From: Thermophagus xiamenensis
GTDB lineage: Bacteria > Bacteroidota > Bacteroidia > Bacteroidales > Marinilabiliaceae
Assembly (NCBI RefSeq): GCF_900112795.1
Contig: NZ_FONA01000014.1
Span: forward strand, 43,703 to 107,702
Direction: 5' to 3'
DNA: 64,000 bases
Shown: piece after piece, positions 46,075 to 55,079 of the stretch
Layout: each line of letters starts with the position of its first letter
Numbering within the stretch: position 1 is the first letter of the stretch
Position numbers and translations under genes: made by a program
Notes under the pieces: generated by a model
Database searches by the model: none
Seen by the model: only the letters and a program-made list of their open reading frames with translations
What the model was told of the DNA's origin: nothing

Positions 46075-46899
46075 AATAAAGTTGTCAGAAAAGAGTTTTT
46101 TTCAGAAAATGTTGTCTGTTTGGAGGTTGAGGCACCTCGAATTGCAAAAGCACGGCGTGCCGGCCACTTTGTAATTGTACGGGTGGATAAAAAAGGGGAA
46201 CGCATACCTCTTACCATTTCCTCGGCCGATGTAGACAAGGGTACTATTACTCTGGTTGTCCAGCGCGTCGGAGTTACTTCTAAGAAGCTTACTGACCTGG
46301 AACCGGGAGAATGTGTGGCAGACCTGGTGGGTCCATTGGGTCAAGCTACCGATGTAAAAAAGGTGGGAACGGTTTTGGCTTGTGGCGGCGGAGTTGGAGT
46401 TGCACCTTTATTACCCATTGTCGAAGCTTTTAAAAAAGCCGGGAATAAAGTGGTTTCAGTACTTGCAGCACGTACTAAAGACTTGATTATTCTGGAAAAG
46501 CAAATTCGGGAATATTCTGATGATGTGCTCATCATGACCGATGATGGCTCTTATGGCGAAAAAGGCCTTATTACTGAAGGAATGGAAAAAGTAATAGCTC
46601 GGGAAAAAATTGATGAAGCGGTAATAATTGGCCCGGCTATAATGATGAAATTTGCTGCTGAGGTAACTCGGAAACATGGTATCCCATCTATTGCAAGCCT
46701 TAATACCATTATGGTTGATGGGACTGGTATGTGTGGTGCTTGCAGAGTCACCGTTGATGGGAAAACAAAATTTGTTTGTGTGGATGGACCTGAGTTTGAT
46801 GCTCATAAAGTAGATTTTGATGAGATGCTTTTGCGACTTAACGGGTACAAGGATTTTGAAAAAAATGCTTATGAAAGGTACAACAGAATGCAACAATAA
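46072..46899 (+). CDS. nfnA: NfnA-type FAD/NAD-binding subunit (sulfide dehydrogenase-like)
   Basis: The 275-residue product is a ferredoxin-NADP reductase-fold protein of the sulfide/dihydroorotate-dehydrogenase-like family. The FAD domain has VIVRVDKKGERIPLTISSAD, the NAD domain GTVLACGGGVGVAPLLPIVE, and a C-terminal [2Fe-2S] site DGTGMCGACRVTVDGKTKFVC. With the adjacent flavoprotein it forms Nfn, an NAD-dependent reduced ferredoxin:NADP+ oxidoreductase that couples NADH and ferredoxin oxidation to NADPH formation by electron bifurcation. A glutamate synthase small-subunit role is an alternative, but no glutamate synthase large-subunit gene lies near. Confidence 0.9.
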   Translation: MNKVVRKEFFSENVVCLEVEAPRIAKARRAGHFVIVRVDKKGERIPLTISSADVDKGTITLVVQRVGVTSKKLTDLEPGECVADLVGPLGQATDVKKVGTVLACGGGVGVAPLLPIVEAFKKAGNKVVSVLAARTKDLIILEKQIREYSDDVLIMTDDGSYGEKGLITEGMEKVIAREKIDEAVIIGPAIMMKFAAEVTRKHGIPSIASLNTIMVDGTGMCGACRVTVDGKTKFVCVDGPEFDAHKVDFDEMLLRLNGYKDFEKNAYERYNRMQQ

Positions 46900-46914
46900 A
46901 AGTTGAAATTTATC

Positions 46915-48408
46915 ATGGATAAAGCAAATATATTGAAACAGGAACGTGAAACTACCTGGCGTATAGAGTTAAGAAAAAAAATTAAAAATAAGGATAGAAC
47001 TTCTATTGAAAGGGTAAAAATGCCCGAAGCCGACCCTTCGGAACGGCGTCGCTCCTTTATGGAGGTTAACCGGGGTTTGACTTCCGAAGCAGCTATGACT
47101 GAAGCTTCCAGATGTCTTGATTGTCCAACGCCTACTTGTATTGAGGGGTGTCCGGTGGGTATTAATATTCCTAAATTTATTAAAAATATAGAACGTGGAG
47201 AATTTCTGGAGGCTGCCCGTGTTTTGAAGGAAACCAGCTCATTACCTGCTGTTTGTGGAAGGGTTTGTCCACAAGAAAAGCAGTGTGAAGCCAATTGTTT
47301 TTATACGCGCAAATTAAAAAAGCCGGCTGTTGCTATTGGCTACCTTGAAAGATTTGCCGCCGACTACGAAAGAGAGACAGGTAACATATCCATTCCTAAG
47401 AAGGCTGCTTCTAAAAATAAGAAAATTGCTTGCATAGGTTCCGGACCGGCAGGATTGTCTTTTGCAGGGGAAATGGCTAAACGTGGTTATGATGTTACCG
47501 TTTTTGAGGCACTTCATGAAATCGGCGGAGTTTTAAAATATGGAATCCCGGAATTTCGCCTTCCCAACAACATTGTTGATGTTGAAATTGAGAGTCTAAA
47601 AAAACTGGGAGTAAAATTTGAAACCAATTTCATTGTTGGAAAAACCGCTACCATTGAAGAGCTTAAACAGGAGGGGTTCGAAGGTTTTTTTGTGGGTAGT
47701 GGTGCCGGTTTGCCTAGATTCATGGGTATCCCCGGAGAGAATTTAGTTGGCATTTTGAGTTCTAACGAATATTTAACCCGGGTTAATCTAATGGAGGCTA
47801 ATAAAGAAGATAGTGATACCCCGATTCTGAAAGGGAAAAGAGTGGCGGTTATTGGCGGAGGAAATACGGCCATGGATTCCGTACGTACCGCTCTTCGCTT
47901 AGGAGCTGAAAAAGCTATGATTATTTACCGTCGCTCAGAAGAGGAGATGCCGGCCCGTGTTGAAGAAATCAAACATGCGAAAGAAGAAGGGGTTGAATTT
48001 TTGACGCTTCAGAATCCCATTGAATATTTAGGTGATAACAAAGGGTATGTGCGCCAAATAAGAGTTCAGCGTATGAAATTGGGTGAACCTGATGCCAGTG
48101 GGAGGCGACGACCAATTCCTGTTGAAGGGGATGAATATTTGTTGGACGTTGATACTGTTGTAGTAAGCGTTGGAGTGGCACCTAATCCTTTGATACCCCA
48201 GTCTATGCCTGATTTGAAGACTACTTCGTGGCGTACTTTGGAAGTAGATCAGGAGAGCCTTCAAACGTCGGTTCCTTTTATGTTTGCCGGCGGTGATATC
48301 GTTAGAGGTGGGGCTACCGTTATCTTAGCTATGGGCGATGGAAGAAAGGCGGCCAATGCCATGGATCAACAGTTATCTAAAAATCTTGAAAGTTCAGTAA
48401 AAGAATAA
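46915..48408 (+). CDS. nfnB: NfnB-type flavoprotein (GltA-like NADPH subunit)
   Basis: The 497-residue product (ATG at 46915) has an N-terminal region with two Cys-rich motifs for [4Fe-4S] clusters (CLDCPTPTCIEGCPVGI and CGRVCPQEKQCEANC). A FAD Rossmann motif follows (CIGSGPAGLSFAGEMAKRG), then an NADPH domain (AVIGGGNTAMDSVRTALRLG) and the end GGDIVRGGATVILAMGDGRK. It is the large subunit of the Nfn complex with the gene 15 bp upstream, and together they balance NADH, NADPH and reduced ferredoxin pools in an anaerobe. Confidence 0.92.
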   Translation: MDKANILKQERETTWRIELRKKIKNKDRTSIERVKMPEADPSERRRSFMEVNRGLTSEAAMTEASRCLDCPTPTCIEGCPVGINIPKFIKNIERGEFLEAARVLKETSSLPAVCGRVCPQEKQCEANCFYTRKLKKPAVAIGYLERFAADYERETGNISIPKKAASKNKKIACIGSGPAGLSFAGEMAKRGYDVTVFEALHEIGGVLKYGIPEFRLPNNIVDVEIESLKKLGVKFETNFIVGKTATIEELKQEGFEGFFVGSGAGLPRFMGIPGENLVGILSSNEYLTRVNLMEANKEDSDTPILKGKRVAVIGGGNTAMDSVRTALRLGAEKAMIIYRRSEEEMPARVEEIKHAKEEGVEFLTLQNPIEYLGDNKGYVRQIRVQRMKLGEPDASGRRRPIPVEGDEYLLDVDTVVVSVGVAPNPLIPQSMPDLKTTSWRTLEVDQESLQTSVPFMFAGGDIVRGGATVILAMGDGRKAANAMDQQLSKNLESSVKE

Positions 48409-48487
48409 AGATATCCGTGATTATTAACGTCTGTTTATTTGTTTGTTTTTTCAGTTATTTTTTTTTCAAAATGATTAGCAATTGGTG

Positions 48488-48509
48488 TTTATTGGTCTTA
48501 GCCAATAAA
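48488..48509 (+). promoter_or_regulatory. Hairpin upstream of the DHODH-like gene
   Basis: TTTATTGG (48488-48495) and CCAATAAA (48502-48509) form a perfect 8-bp stem with a 6-base loop, 23 bases before the start codon. No T-run follows, so it is more likely a leader hairpin or operator than a terminator. Confidence 0.35.
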
Positions 48510-48531
48510 TAAGCTGAAAAAAATATGAATT

Positions 48532-49521
48532 ATGAGTGATTTAAGAACAAAATATCTCGGGTTGGAACTTAAAAACCCTTTATTGGTGGGTAGTTGTGGC
48601 CTTACCGGAACCGCTGATTCCATCCTCAATCTTGCTGACAAAGGGGTTGGGGGAATTGTTTTAAAGTCTCTTTTCGAAGAAGAGATTATTATGGAATATG
48701 AAAAAAATTTGAAAGAGGGATTGGGACATGCCGACAACAATTTGGAATTTCTCGACTATTTCGATTATCAACTAAAACGAGATAAGTTTGATGGCTATAG
48801 ACGATTGATTGATGATATTAAATCGAAATGTGATGTTCCGGTGATTGCCAGTATTAATTGTTACTCGGTTGGTGAGTGGTTTGCTTATGCCAAATTGTTG
48901 GAAGAAGCCGGTGTTAATGCCTTGGAATTAAATTTGTATCGGATACCCTCTAAAATTCAAATTGAAGCCCGCGAAATTATTGAAAGTTATTTGGAAATTG
49001 TTAAACGTGTTAAGGAATATGTAACCATTCCTGTCTCTGTAAAAATAAGTCCCTATTTTACCGATTTGGCTAATGTGGTTTCCAAATTTGATTTGTTGGG
49101 CGTAGAGGGAGTTGTTTTGTTCAACCGCTTCTATTCGCCTGATTTTGATTTGGAAAACGACCGAATTATTTCGGGTCCCGTTTATTCTTCAGCACGTGAT
49201 TATGCTAATACCTTACGGTGGGTAGCCATGTTAAAAGAGCAGGTTACATGCGACCTTTGTGCTTCAGGTGGCGTTCATTCGGCTGATACATTGTTTAAAA
49301 TGTTGCTAGCCGGTGCCGATAGTGTTCAGGTTGTTTCGGCATTGTATAAAAACGGTGCAGGTTTTGTCAGAGATTTACTGTCAGGCCTCCAAAACTGGAT
49401 GGTGAAAAAGAATCTGGCTTCTATTCAGGATATTCATAAATTGGGTCGGTCAATGATGCCTGAGAATGCTGAAGTGTTTGAACGCGTTCAGTTTATGAAG
49501 TATTTTGGAGATCATAATTAA
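48532..49521 (+). CDS. Dihydroorotate dehydrogenase-like flavoprotein
   Basis: The 329-residue product has the FMN-binding TIM-barrel of the class 1/PreA group, starting DLRTKYLGLELKNPLLVGSC and including PVSVKISPYFTDLANVVSKF, EGVVLFNRFYSPDFDLEN and CASGGVHSADTLFKMLLAGA, which binds the FMN phosphate. The usual active-site cysteine of true dihydroorotate dehydrogenases is not obvious, so it is probably not pyrD. Position after nfnAB suggests an electron-transfer oxidoreductase linked to Nfn, which is inference. Confidence 0.82.
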   Translation: MSDLRTKYLGLELKNPLLVGSCGLTGTADSILNLADKGVGGIVLKSLFEEEIIMEYEKNLKEGLGHADNNLEFLDYFDYQLKRDKFDGYRRLIDDIKSKCDVPVIASINCYSVGEWFAYAKLLEEAGVNALELNLYRIPSKIQIEAREIIESYLEIVKRVKEYVTIPVSVKISPYFTDLANVVSKFDLLGVEGVVLFNRFYSPDFDLENDRIISGPVYSSARDYANTLRWVAMLKEQVTCDLCASGGVHSADTLFKMLLAGADSVQVVSALYKNGAGFVRDLLSGLQNWMVKKNLASIQDIHKLGRSMMPENAEVFERVQFMKYFGDHN

Positions 49522-49584
49522 ACCCTAAAGGTAATTGAATGTAGGTATTAATGCATAATTTTTCAGGACTATATGGGCCCTAAA

Positions 49585-49616
49585 GTTGCCTGTATAAAAA
49601 AAATGCACTACTTTTG
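49585..49616 (+). promoter_or_regulatory. Bacteroidota-type promoter of rpsF-rpsR-rplI
   Basis: GTTG (49585-49588), a 20-base spacer and TACTTTTG (49609-49616) match the Bacteroidota primary promoter. The -7 octamer is identical to that of rplS. Confidence 0.75.
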
Positions 49617-49659
49617 CGGCGCGTTAAAATGATGTTCAATTTTAAATATTTAAGTGTTT

Positions 49660-50013
49660 ATGCAAAATCATTATGAAACCGTTTTCATTTTAACTCCCGT
49701 TTTGTCTGATGCTCAGATGAAGGAAACGGTGGAAAAGTTCAGGAATTTGATTCTTGAACAGGGGGGAGAAATTGTCCATGAGGAGAACTGGGGCCTCCGA
49801 AAGCTGGCTTACCCCATCCAGAAAAAATCAACCGGTTTTTATCAATTATTTGAATTTAAAGCCGATCCCTCTTTTATTGAATTGCTGGAAATCAATTATC
49901 GCCGTGATGAGCGCGTAATCAGATTTCTTACTTTTAAAATGGATAAATACGCTATTGAATATAGTGAAAAAAGAAGAAGTAAAATTCAGCAAAAAGAAGG
50001 AAAGGAGAAATAA
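49660..50013 (+). CDS. rpsF: 30S ribosomal protein S6
   Basis: The 117-residue product starts [20 protein letters not shown] and includes [20 protein letters not shown] and the RNA-binding [20 protein letters not shown], all typical for S6. A GTG at 49654 could add two residues. The gene heads a three-gene operon with S18 3 bp and L9 22 bp downstream of their predecessors. S6 binds S18 on the 30S platform. Confidence 0.98.
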   Translation: MQNHYETVFILTPVLSDAQMKETVEKFRNLILEQGGEIVHEENWGLRKLAYPIQKKSTGFYQLFEFKADPSFIELLEINYRRDERVIRFLTFKMDKYAIEYSEKRRSKIQQKEGKEK

Positions 50014-50016
50014 GCC

Positions 50017-50286
50017 ATGGCACAAAATCAAAGTGAAATCAGATATCTAAACCCCCCGTCGGTTGAGATCAAAAAGAAAAAGTATTGCCGCTTCAAAAGA
50101 AATGGTATTAAGTATGTCGATTACAAGGATCCCGAATTTTTGAAAAAATTTTTAAACGAGCAGGGTAAAATTTTACCTCGACGCATTACCGGGACATCTC
50201 TTAAATACCAAAGAAAAGTGGCAACAGCGGTAAAAAGAGCGCGTCACTTGGCGCTTCTGCCTTATGTAACCGATTTGATGAAATAA
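50017..50286 (+). CDS. rpsR: 30S ribosomal protein S18
   Basis: The 89-residue product has the S18 core [40 protein letters not shown] and [20 protein letters not shown]. The N-terminal cysteine pair of some S18 proteins is reduced to one. It lies 3 bp after rpsF, so the two are translationally coupled. Confidence 0.98.
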   Translation: MAQNQSEIRYLNPPSVEIKKKKYCRFKRNGIKYVDYKDPEFLKKFLNEQGKILPRRITGTSLKYQRKVATAVKRARHLALLPYVTDLMK

Positions 50287-50304
50287 ACCAGGGAGGATAA
50301 TACG

Positions 50305-50751
50305 ATGGAAGTAATTTTAAAAGAAGATGTGCCCAATTTGGGCCATAAAAACGATATAGTGACGGTGCGACCGGGATATGGACGCAACTATCTTATTCCA
50401 AAAGGAATTGCCATCCTGGCTACCGAATCTGCTAAAAAAGTGCTCGCTGAAAATAAAAAACAGCAAGCACATAAAGAGGAAAAAATTCGCAACGAAGCGC
50501 TTGAACTGGCTAAAAAATTAGAAGGTACTAAGGTTACTATTGGTGCCAAAACCAGTTCTACCGGGAAAATCTTTGGTTCAGTAAATAATATTCAAATTGC
50601 TGAAGCCCTTACTGAAAAAGGTTTTTCTGTCGAGCGTAAGAATATTTCTATTGTTGATGATAGTGTTAAAGAAGTAGGAAACTACAAAGCCGAGATTAAA
50701 TTGCATAAAGATGTTAAGGTTGAAATTGACTTTGAAGTAGTTTCTGAATAA
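50305..50751 (+). CDS. rplI: 50S ribosomal protein L9
   Basis: The 148-residue product has the N-terminal rRNA-binding domain MEVILKEDVPNLGHKNDIVT with RPGYGRNYLIPKGIAILAT, the long connecting helix, and the C-terminal domain beginning VTIGAKTSSTGKIFGSVNNI. A strong terminator at 50797-50838 ends the operon. Confidence 0.98.
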   Translation: MEVILKEDVPNLGHKNDIVTVRPGYGRNYLIPKGIAILATESAKKVLAENKKQQAHKEEKIRNEALELAKKLEGTKVTIGAKTSSTGKIFGSVNNIQIAEALTEKGFSVERKNISIVDDSVKEVGNYKAEIKLHKDVKVEIDFEVVSE

Positions 50752-50796
50752 TTTCTCTTTATTTTTTTAATTTAAGATACGTTTTCAAACAATATA

Positions 50797-50838
50797 AAAA
50801 GTCTGGCCTCTTTACTGATGGAGGTCAGACTTTTTTTT
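50797..50838 (+). terminator. Rho-independent terminator after rplI
   Basis: AAAAGTCTGGCCTC (50797-50810) pairs with GAGGTCAGACTTTT (50821-50834) across a 10-base loop, with one G-U pair, and is followed by a T-run. Confidence 0.9.
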
Positions 50839-50942
50839 GTTTTTTTATCGTTGTTTTGGGAAATGGGCGAGGGTATTTTACTATTTTTGGATTCAATCAC
50901 TTTATAATTTTACGATTTAAGAATTAATTTAAAACATTAGGA

Positions 50943-51329
50943 ATGAAATTAGCAGTTATAGCACATGATGGGAAAAAAGCCGAAATGGTCTCTTTCCTGA
51001 ATAAACACTACAATTTTTTACATCAGGCTAATATTGATATTATTGCTACTGGCACCACGGGTACTCATGCACAAAATGCCGGTTTAAAGGTACGCAGAGT
51101 TTTATCCGGCCCAAAAGGCGGAGATGCCCAAATTGCCGCACAAGTGGCTGAAGGCCAAATTCAGGCGGTTTTTTTCTTTCGGGATCCTTTGGATAAGCAT
51201 CCCCATGAACCGGATATAAACATGCTTATGCGTATTTGCGATGTTCACAATGTCCCTTTGGCCACCAATCCTGCAACTGCTGAAATGGTTCTCAGAGGAC
51301 TTACTCAAGCCTCTGACAGTAAAAAATAG
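50943..51329 (+). CDS. mgsA: Methylglyoxal synthase
   Basis: The 128-residue product matches MgsA: KLAVIAHDGKKAEMVSFLNK, ATGTTGTHAQNAGLKVRRVL, SGPKGGDAQIAAQVAEGQIQ (catalytic Asp in GGDAQI), FFRDPLDKHPHEPDINMLMR. It converts dihydroxyacetone phosphate to methylglyoxal, a bypass that relieves sugar-phosphate stress. It is consistent with the sugar-fermenting life style suggested by the glucan locus. Confidence 0.97.
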   Translation: MKLAVIAHDGKKAEMVSFLNKHYNFLHQANIDIIATGTTGTHAQNAGLKVRRVLSGPKGGDAQIAAQVAEGQIQAVFFFRDPLDKHPHEPDINMLMRICDVHNVPLATNPATAEMVLRGLTQASDSKK

Positions 51330-51379
51330 AGATTGGCCAATATCCTTAAGGCCCATCTCTATTGTTATTAAAAATAAGA

Positions 51380-51502
51380 AGGTGTCTAAATTGTCTTTTT
51401 TATCTGTGCTTCTGGGCAATCACCCTGTAAACAAACGTGAGGCAATAAATTATTTAAATTCTCACCAGAGCATTATACAATATCTCATTGTTTTAGACAC
51501 CT
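51380..51502. mobile_element. Small MITE-like or terminator element with AGGTGTCTAAA ends
   Basis: AGGTGTCTAAA (51380-51390) and TTTAGACACCT (51492-51502) are perfect 11-bp inverted ends 123 bp apart. An inner pair, TGCTTCTGG and CCAGAGCA, extends the symmetry. The tip resembles the end of the element at 26601-26769 (GAGGGTGTC). It lies between the convergent mgsA and hcp genes and could also work as a two-way terminator. Confidence 0.45.
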
Positions 51503-51518
51503 CTGCTTATTTATCTTT

Positions 51519-53153
51519 TTAAGCTATCATCTCTGCAATATCCTTTTCAACATCTGAAATAGAACCAATACCAAAATTATTTACTAATATATTGGTTACA
51601 TTGGGTGATAAAAATGCCGGTAAAGTTGGTCCCAGATGAATATTTTTTATGCCTAGTGAAAGCAAAGCCAGCAGGACAATTACTGCTTTTTGTTCGTACC
51701 ATGCAATGTTGTAAACTATTGGTAACTGATTAATATCTTCCAGGCCGAATATTTCTTTTAGTTTCAGAGCTATTACTGCCAGAGAATAGGAATCATTACA
51801 CTGTCCTGCATCCCAAACCCGGGGAATGCCACCTATATCACCCAACGGTAGCTTGTTGTAACGGTATTTGGCACATCCGGCAGTGAGAATTACTGTATCC
51901 TGTGGTAATTCCGTAGCAAAATCGGTATAATAGCTGCGGGCTTTAACACGGCCGTCACATCCTGCCATTACTACAAATTTCCTTATTGCTCCTGATTTTA
52001 CTGCCTCAACAATTTTGTCGGCCAACGCTGTAACCTGATGGTGAGCAAAGCCTCCAACTATTTCACCTTGTTCAAGTTCTTCAGGTGCCTTACATTTTTT
52101 TGCATGTTCAATCAGTATAGAGAAATCTTTCGGTTTGCCGTTTTCTCTTTCCGGAATGTGCACACACCCGTCGAAACCGGCTGTACCTGTGGTGTAGATA
52201 CGATTCTTGTAGCCTGCTTTGGGCGGAACCAAACAGTTGGTGGTTAGCAATATGGGGCCATTGAATCGTTCGAATTCAGTAGTTTGTTGCCACCAGGCAT
52301 TTCCGTAATTTCCTACAAAGTGTTTGTATTTCTTAAAGGCCGGATAATAGTTGGCAGGTAACATTTCGCTATGGGTATAAACATCAATCCCTGTTCCTTC
52401 TGTTTGTTGGAGTAACTCTTCTAAATCTTTGAGGTCGTGACCACTTACCAAAATACCGGGATTTTTGCCAACACCTATGTTTACTGATGTCATTTCCGGA
52501 TGACCGTAGCTCTCCGTATTGGCTTTATCCAGTAATGACATAACTTCTACACCATACTTACCACATTCCAAAACCAATGATAAGAGGTCGTTGGTGGTTA
52601 AAGTTTCATCAACTGTTGCCGCCAATCCTTTTTTTAGAAAAGCATTGACCTCCTTGTCTATGTAACCCAGGTTCCATGCATGTTCTGCATAGGCAGCCAT
52701 TCCTTTCAAGCCATAGGTCAGCAGTTCCTTTAGGGAACGTATGTCTGGGTCTTTATGCTCCAGAATTCCAACTTTAGTGCTTTTTTCAAGCAGGGCTTCA
52801 TCCTCTTCTGCTTGCCAGGTGGCACATTCCGGAATATCGTTTTTTACGGATGTTACCTGTTTAGCGACCTCAGACCTTATTCGAAAACCTTTTTTTATTT
52901 GCTCTATTATCTTGTTCTGGTCAAAGTTGGCATTTGTAATGGTAATAAACATTGAGTCGATAATGTATTTAGATGCCTTTGACGTATCAATGCTTTCCTC
53001 TTCTGCCTTATTACTCCACCACGCCACTCCTTTTGTAACATACAGCAATAAATCTTGTAAATTGGCAACTTCAGATGTTTTGCCGCAAACACCTTTTATT
53101 TCGCAGCCAACGCCTTTGGCCGCCTCCTGACACTGAAAACAAAACATACTCAT
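51519..53153 (-). CDS. hcp: Hybrid-cluster protein (hydroxylamine reductase / NO reductase)
   Basis: I take the ATG at 53153, giving 544 residues and the family N-terminus [20 protein letters not shown]. The proximal-cluster cysteines have the class I spacing C-X2-C-X8-C-X5-C. The hybrid-cluster ligands lie in [58 protein letters not shown] and [12 protein letters not shown]. Hcp reduces nitric oxide or hydroxylamine under anaerobic nitrosative stress. A ferredoxin-like gene lies 176 bp upstream and a divergent Crp/Fnr regulator beyond it. An in-frame ATG at 53249 is rejected because it would add 32 unrelated residues. Confidence 0.96.
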   Translation of the reverse strand: MSMFCFQCQEAAKGVGCEIKGVCGKTSEVANLQDLLLYVTKGVAWWSNKAEEESIDTSKASKYIIDSMFITITNANFDQNKIIEQIKKGFRIRSEVAKQVTSVKNDIPECATWQAEEDEALLEKSTKVGILEHKDPDIRSLKELLTYGLKGMAAYAEHAWNLGYIDKEVNAFLKKGLAATVDETLTTNDLLSLVLECGKYGVEVMSLLDKANTESYGHPEMTSVNIGVGKNPGILVSGHDLKDLEELLQQTEGTGIDVYTHSEMLPANYYPAFKKYKHFVGNYGNAWWQQTTEFERFNGPILLTTNCLVPPKAGYKNRIYTTGTAGFDGCVHIPERENGKPKDFSILIEHAKKCKAPEELEQGEIVGGFAHHQVTALADKIVEAVKSGAIRKFVVMAGCDGRVKARSYYTDFATELPQDTVILTAGCAKYRYNKLPLGDIGGIPRVWDAGQCNDSYSLAVIALKLKEIFGLEDINQLPIVYNIAWYEQKAVIVLLALLSLGIKNIHLGPTLPAFLSPNVTNILVNNFGIGSISDVEKDIAEMIA

Positions 53154-53185
53154 GGTTATTTTTTTAATGGATAATAGTATTATGT

Positions 53186-53288
53186 TATTCAATATTTTAG
53201 TTAATTCATTGTTCTTATGGAACTCACATGACCATATGTTTACATACAATCGGGCAGTGCCGTGTTTTCCTGGTCAGATTCGTTTCAT
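53186..53288 (-). repeat. Dispersed repeat, short form (copy 8, diverged)
   Basis: Read on the minus strand it runs from ACATGAAACGAATCTGACCAGG through TATGGTCATGTGAGTTCCAT to AATGAATTAACTAAAATATTG, ending 33 bp before the hcp start. The middle block is much altered. Confidence 0.5.
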
Positions 53289-53329
53289 GTGGGAAGGGGG
53301 GGGTAATAATTATTTTATTCTACAGAGAA

Positions 53330-54208
53330 TTATACCCATTCCTCTTTAAGTATTTCACCTTCAATTGAAACAATAATTTTTTTTATAGGAACCTTTCGGT
53401 AGGTCATTGTTGCTGCTTTTTGAGCTAAATTCAATAATCCACCACAACACGGAACTTCCATCATCGCCACGGTTAAGGTATTAATTTGGGCTTCTTCTAT
53501 TAAGTGTGTAAGCTTCTTCAAGTAAATTTCCATTCCCTGATCCAGTTTAGGGCAGGCAATAGCCAACATTTTTCCTTTTAGTAATTTATGATGAAAATTG
53601 CCCATGGTAAAGGCCACACAATCGGCTGATAGAAGCAAATCTTTACCTCGAAAGTAATCTGCAGCAGGATTAACTAAATGCAATTGTACAGGCCACTGTT
53701 GTAATTCTGAGGGTTGATTTAGTTTTTCTGTCATTTGTGTGTTGGTCCCCGACCTTTTAATACTAATGCTTTTAGAGCCAGGGCAGCCTCCGCCATGGTC
53801 GTTTTTTATAAGTTGCAAACCTGGATGATGTAATTCTTTAATTATATCCTTTATGTCAAAAGGCAACGTTGCTTTTATGGATTGTAAGTATTCAAGCCCT
53901 TCCTGTAAATATTGCTTTTGTTGATGCTCTTTTAAATGTTTCAGATGGGCTATTACAGTGTTTTTACCCTTGCTTACCATTTGTTTTATTGTTTCAACTT
54001 CATTATAAGGTTGGGTTTCTCTTTTTTCAATGGTGATGGCATTTTGCGGACAATGCCCTAGACAGGCACCTAAGCCGTCGCACATGAGTTCACTTACCAG
54101 CCGCGCTTTCCCATCAATTAGCGCCAACGCTCCTTCATGACAGTTAGGAATACAATTTCCACATCCATCACAAAGTGTCTCATCTATTTGTACTATTTCT
54201 CGTATCAT
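53330..54208 (-). CDS. Ferredoxin-like 4Fe-4S protein linked to Hcp
   Basis: The 292-residue product starts with a regular [4Fe-4S] motif CDGCGNCIPNC (residues 13-23). A second motif, CDGLGACLGHCP (43-54), has Leu in place of the second cysteine, so it may hold a [3Fe-4S] or altered cluster. A linker of about 150 residues follows, then a C-terminal domain with HGGGCPGSKSISIKRSG, LLLSADCVAFTMGNFHHK and MMEVPCCGGLLNLAQKA, which could bind another cluster. Genes of this type accompany hcp in many anaerobes and probably feed it electrons. It is transcribed with hcp from the region that holds the palindromic operator at 54277-54292. Confidence 0.85.
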   Translation of the reverse strand: MIREIVQIDETLCDGCGNCIPNCHEGALALIDGKARLVSELMCDGLGACLGHCPQNAITIEKRETQPYNEVETIKQMVSKGKNTVIAHLKHLKEHQQKQYLQEGLEYLQSIKATLPFDIKDIIKELHHPGLQLIKNDHGGGCPGSKSISIKRSGTNTQMTEKLNQPSELQQWPVQLHLVNPAADYFRGKDLLLSADCVAFTMGNFHHKLLKGKMLAIACPKLDQGMEIYLKKLTHLIEEAQINTLTVAMMEVPCCGGLLNLAQKAATMTYRKVPIKKIIVSIEGEILKEEWV

Positions 54209-54276
54209 ATTTTTCTTGATGTTATCTTTCGTTCTTTTATTTTAATGCAAATAAAAGGACAAAAAACTCTTTTGTT

Positions 54277-54292
54277 TGTAACATTTGTTACA
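54277..54292. promoter_or_regulatory. Palindromic operator, probable HcpR site
   Basis: TGTAACATTTGTTACA has 7-bp arms TGTAACA and TGTTACA around a 2-base centre. It lies between the divergent ferredoxin-hcp and Crp/Fnr genes. Dyads with GTAACA/TGTTAC arms are what HcpR-type Crp/Fnr regulators are reported to bind; the match is by pattern only. For the minus-strand promoter it would sit about 35-50 bases upstream of a plausible -7 element, an activator position. Confidence 0.7.
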
Positions 54293-54392
54293 TTTATGGA
54301 TATTTTTCCAATAAAATTGAATTTATCCAGGGGTTGGAAAACAGAAGCAAAGCGTAGTAAAGAAACAGTTACCCAAAAAATTAGCCGTAAAG

Positions 54393-55073
54393 ATGAATGA
54401 AGAAATTTTTAATACGCCTTTATTTAATGGGCTCACCAGAGAGGAGATAAAGACATTGCTAGAGAGTGTCGTTTGCCAATACCGACGCTATTCCGAAGGG
54501 CAGTTAATAGCTTCTGCTGGTGAAGTTTGCAATGCACTTCAAATTGTTTTAAAAGGTAGAGTAAAAGGTGAGATGATCGATTTTTCCGGGAAAGTTTTAA
54601 AAATTGAAGAAATTTACCCACCTAAACCTTTGGCCGTGGCTTTCTTATTTGGCCAAAACAACCGTTATCCGGTTACTGTTAGTGCTGTTGTGCCTACCTT
54701 ATTGCTGGTAATTCCAAAAAAATCTGTGGTCTCACTAATGCACAACAGCGAAATTTTTCTGATTAATTTTCTGAACGCCATTTCCAATAGAGCCCAGTTT
54801 ATTTCCGGAAAACTAAGATTTCTTTCTTTTAAAACCCTTCAAGGCAAACTGGCGCATTTTCTCATTGAGCAGGATAATATCCAAAATAAAAATGGCCGCA
54901 TCTTTTTAAGTAAAACGCATGAAGAACTGGCCGAATTATTTGGTGTGGCCAGGCCTTCTCTTTCCCGTGCCATTCGTAAATTGCATCATCAGGGTATTAT
55001 TCGATGTTTTGGTAAAAATATTGAAATTATTAACTGGGATGAACTCAAAAATATTGGAAATAAAACCGGTTAA
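54393..55073 (+). CDS. hcpR: Crp/Fnr-family transcriptional regulator (HcpR-like)
   Basis: The 226-residue product has an N-terminal cyclic-nucleotide-binding-like beta-barrel (YSEGQLIASAGEVCNALQIV, RYPVTVSAVVPTLLLVIPKK), a dimerisation helix (FLNAISNRAQFISGKLRFLS) and a C-terminal winged helix (HEELAELFGVARPSLSRAIR, KLHHQGIIRCFGKNIEII). Fnr-type iron-sulfur cysteines are absent. It is divergent from ferredoxin-hcp and shares with them the palindrome at 54277-54292. Regulation of hcp by nitrosative stress is the likely role, by analogy with HcpR; the specific signal is unknown. Confidence 0.88.
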   Translation: MNEEIFNTPLFNGLTREEIKTLLESVVCQYRRYSEGQLIASAGEVCNALQIVLKGRVKGEMIDFSGKVLKIEEIYPPKPLAVAFLFGQNNRYPVTVSAVVPTLLLVIPKKSVVSLMHNSEIFLINFLNAISNRAQFISGKLRFLSFKTLQGKLAHFLIEQDNIQNKNGRIFLSKTHEELAELFGVARPSLSRAIRKLHHQGIIRCFGKNIEIINWDELKNIGNKTG

Positions 55074-55079
55074 TTTATT

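Noticed and set aside
53154..53249. Longer hcp gene starting at 53249
   Set aside because: The extra 32 residues match no hybrid-cluster protein and lie in the diverged repeat; the family N-terminus MSMFCFQCQ begins at 53153.
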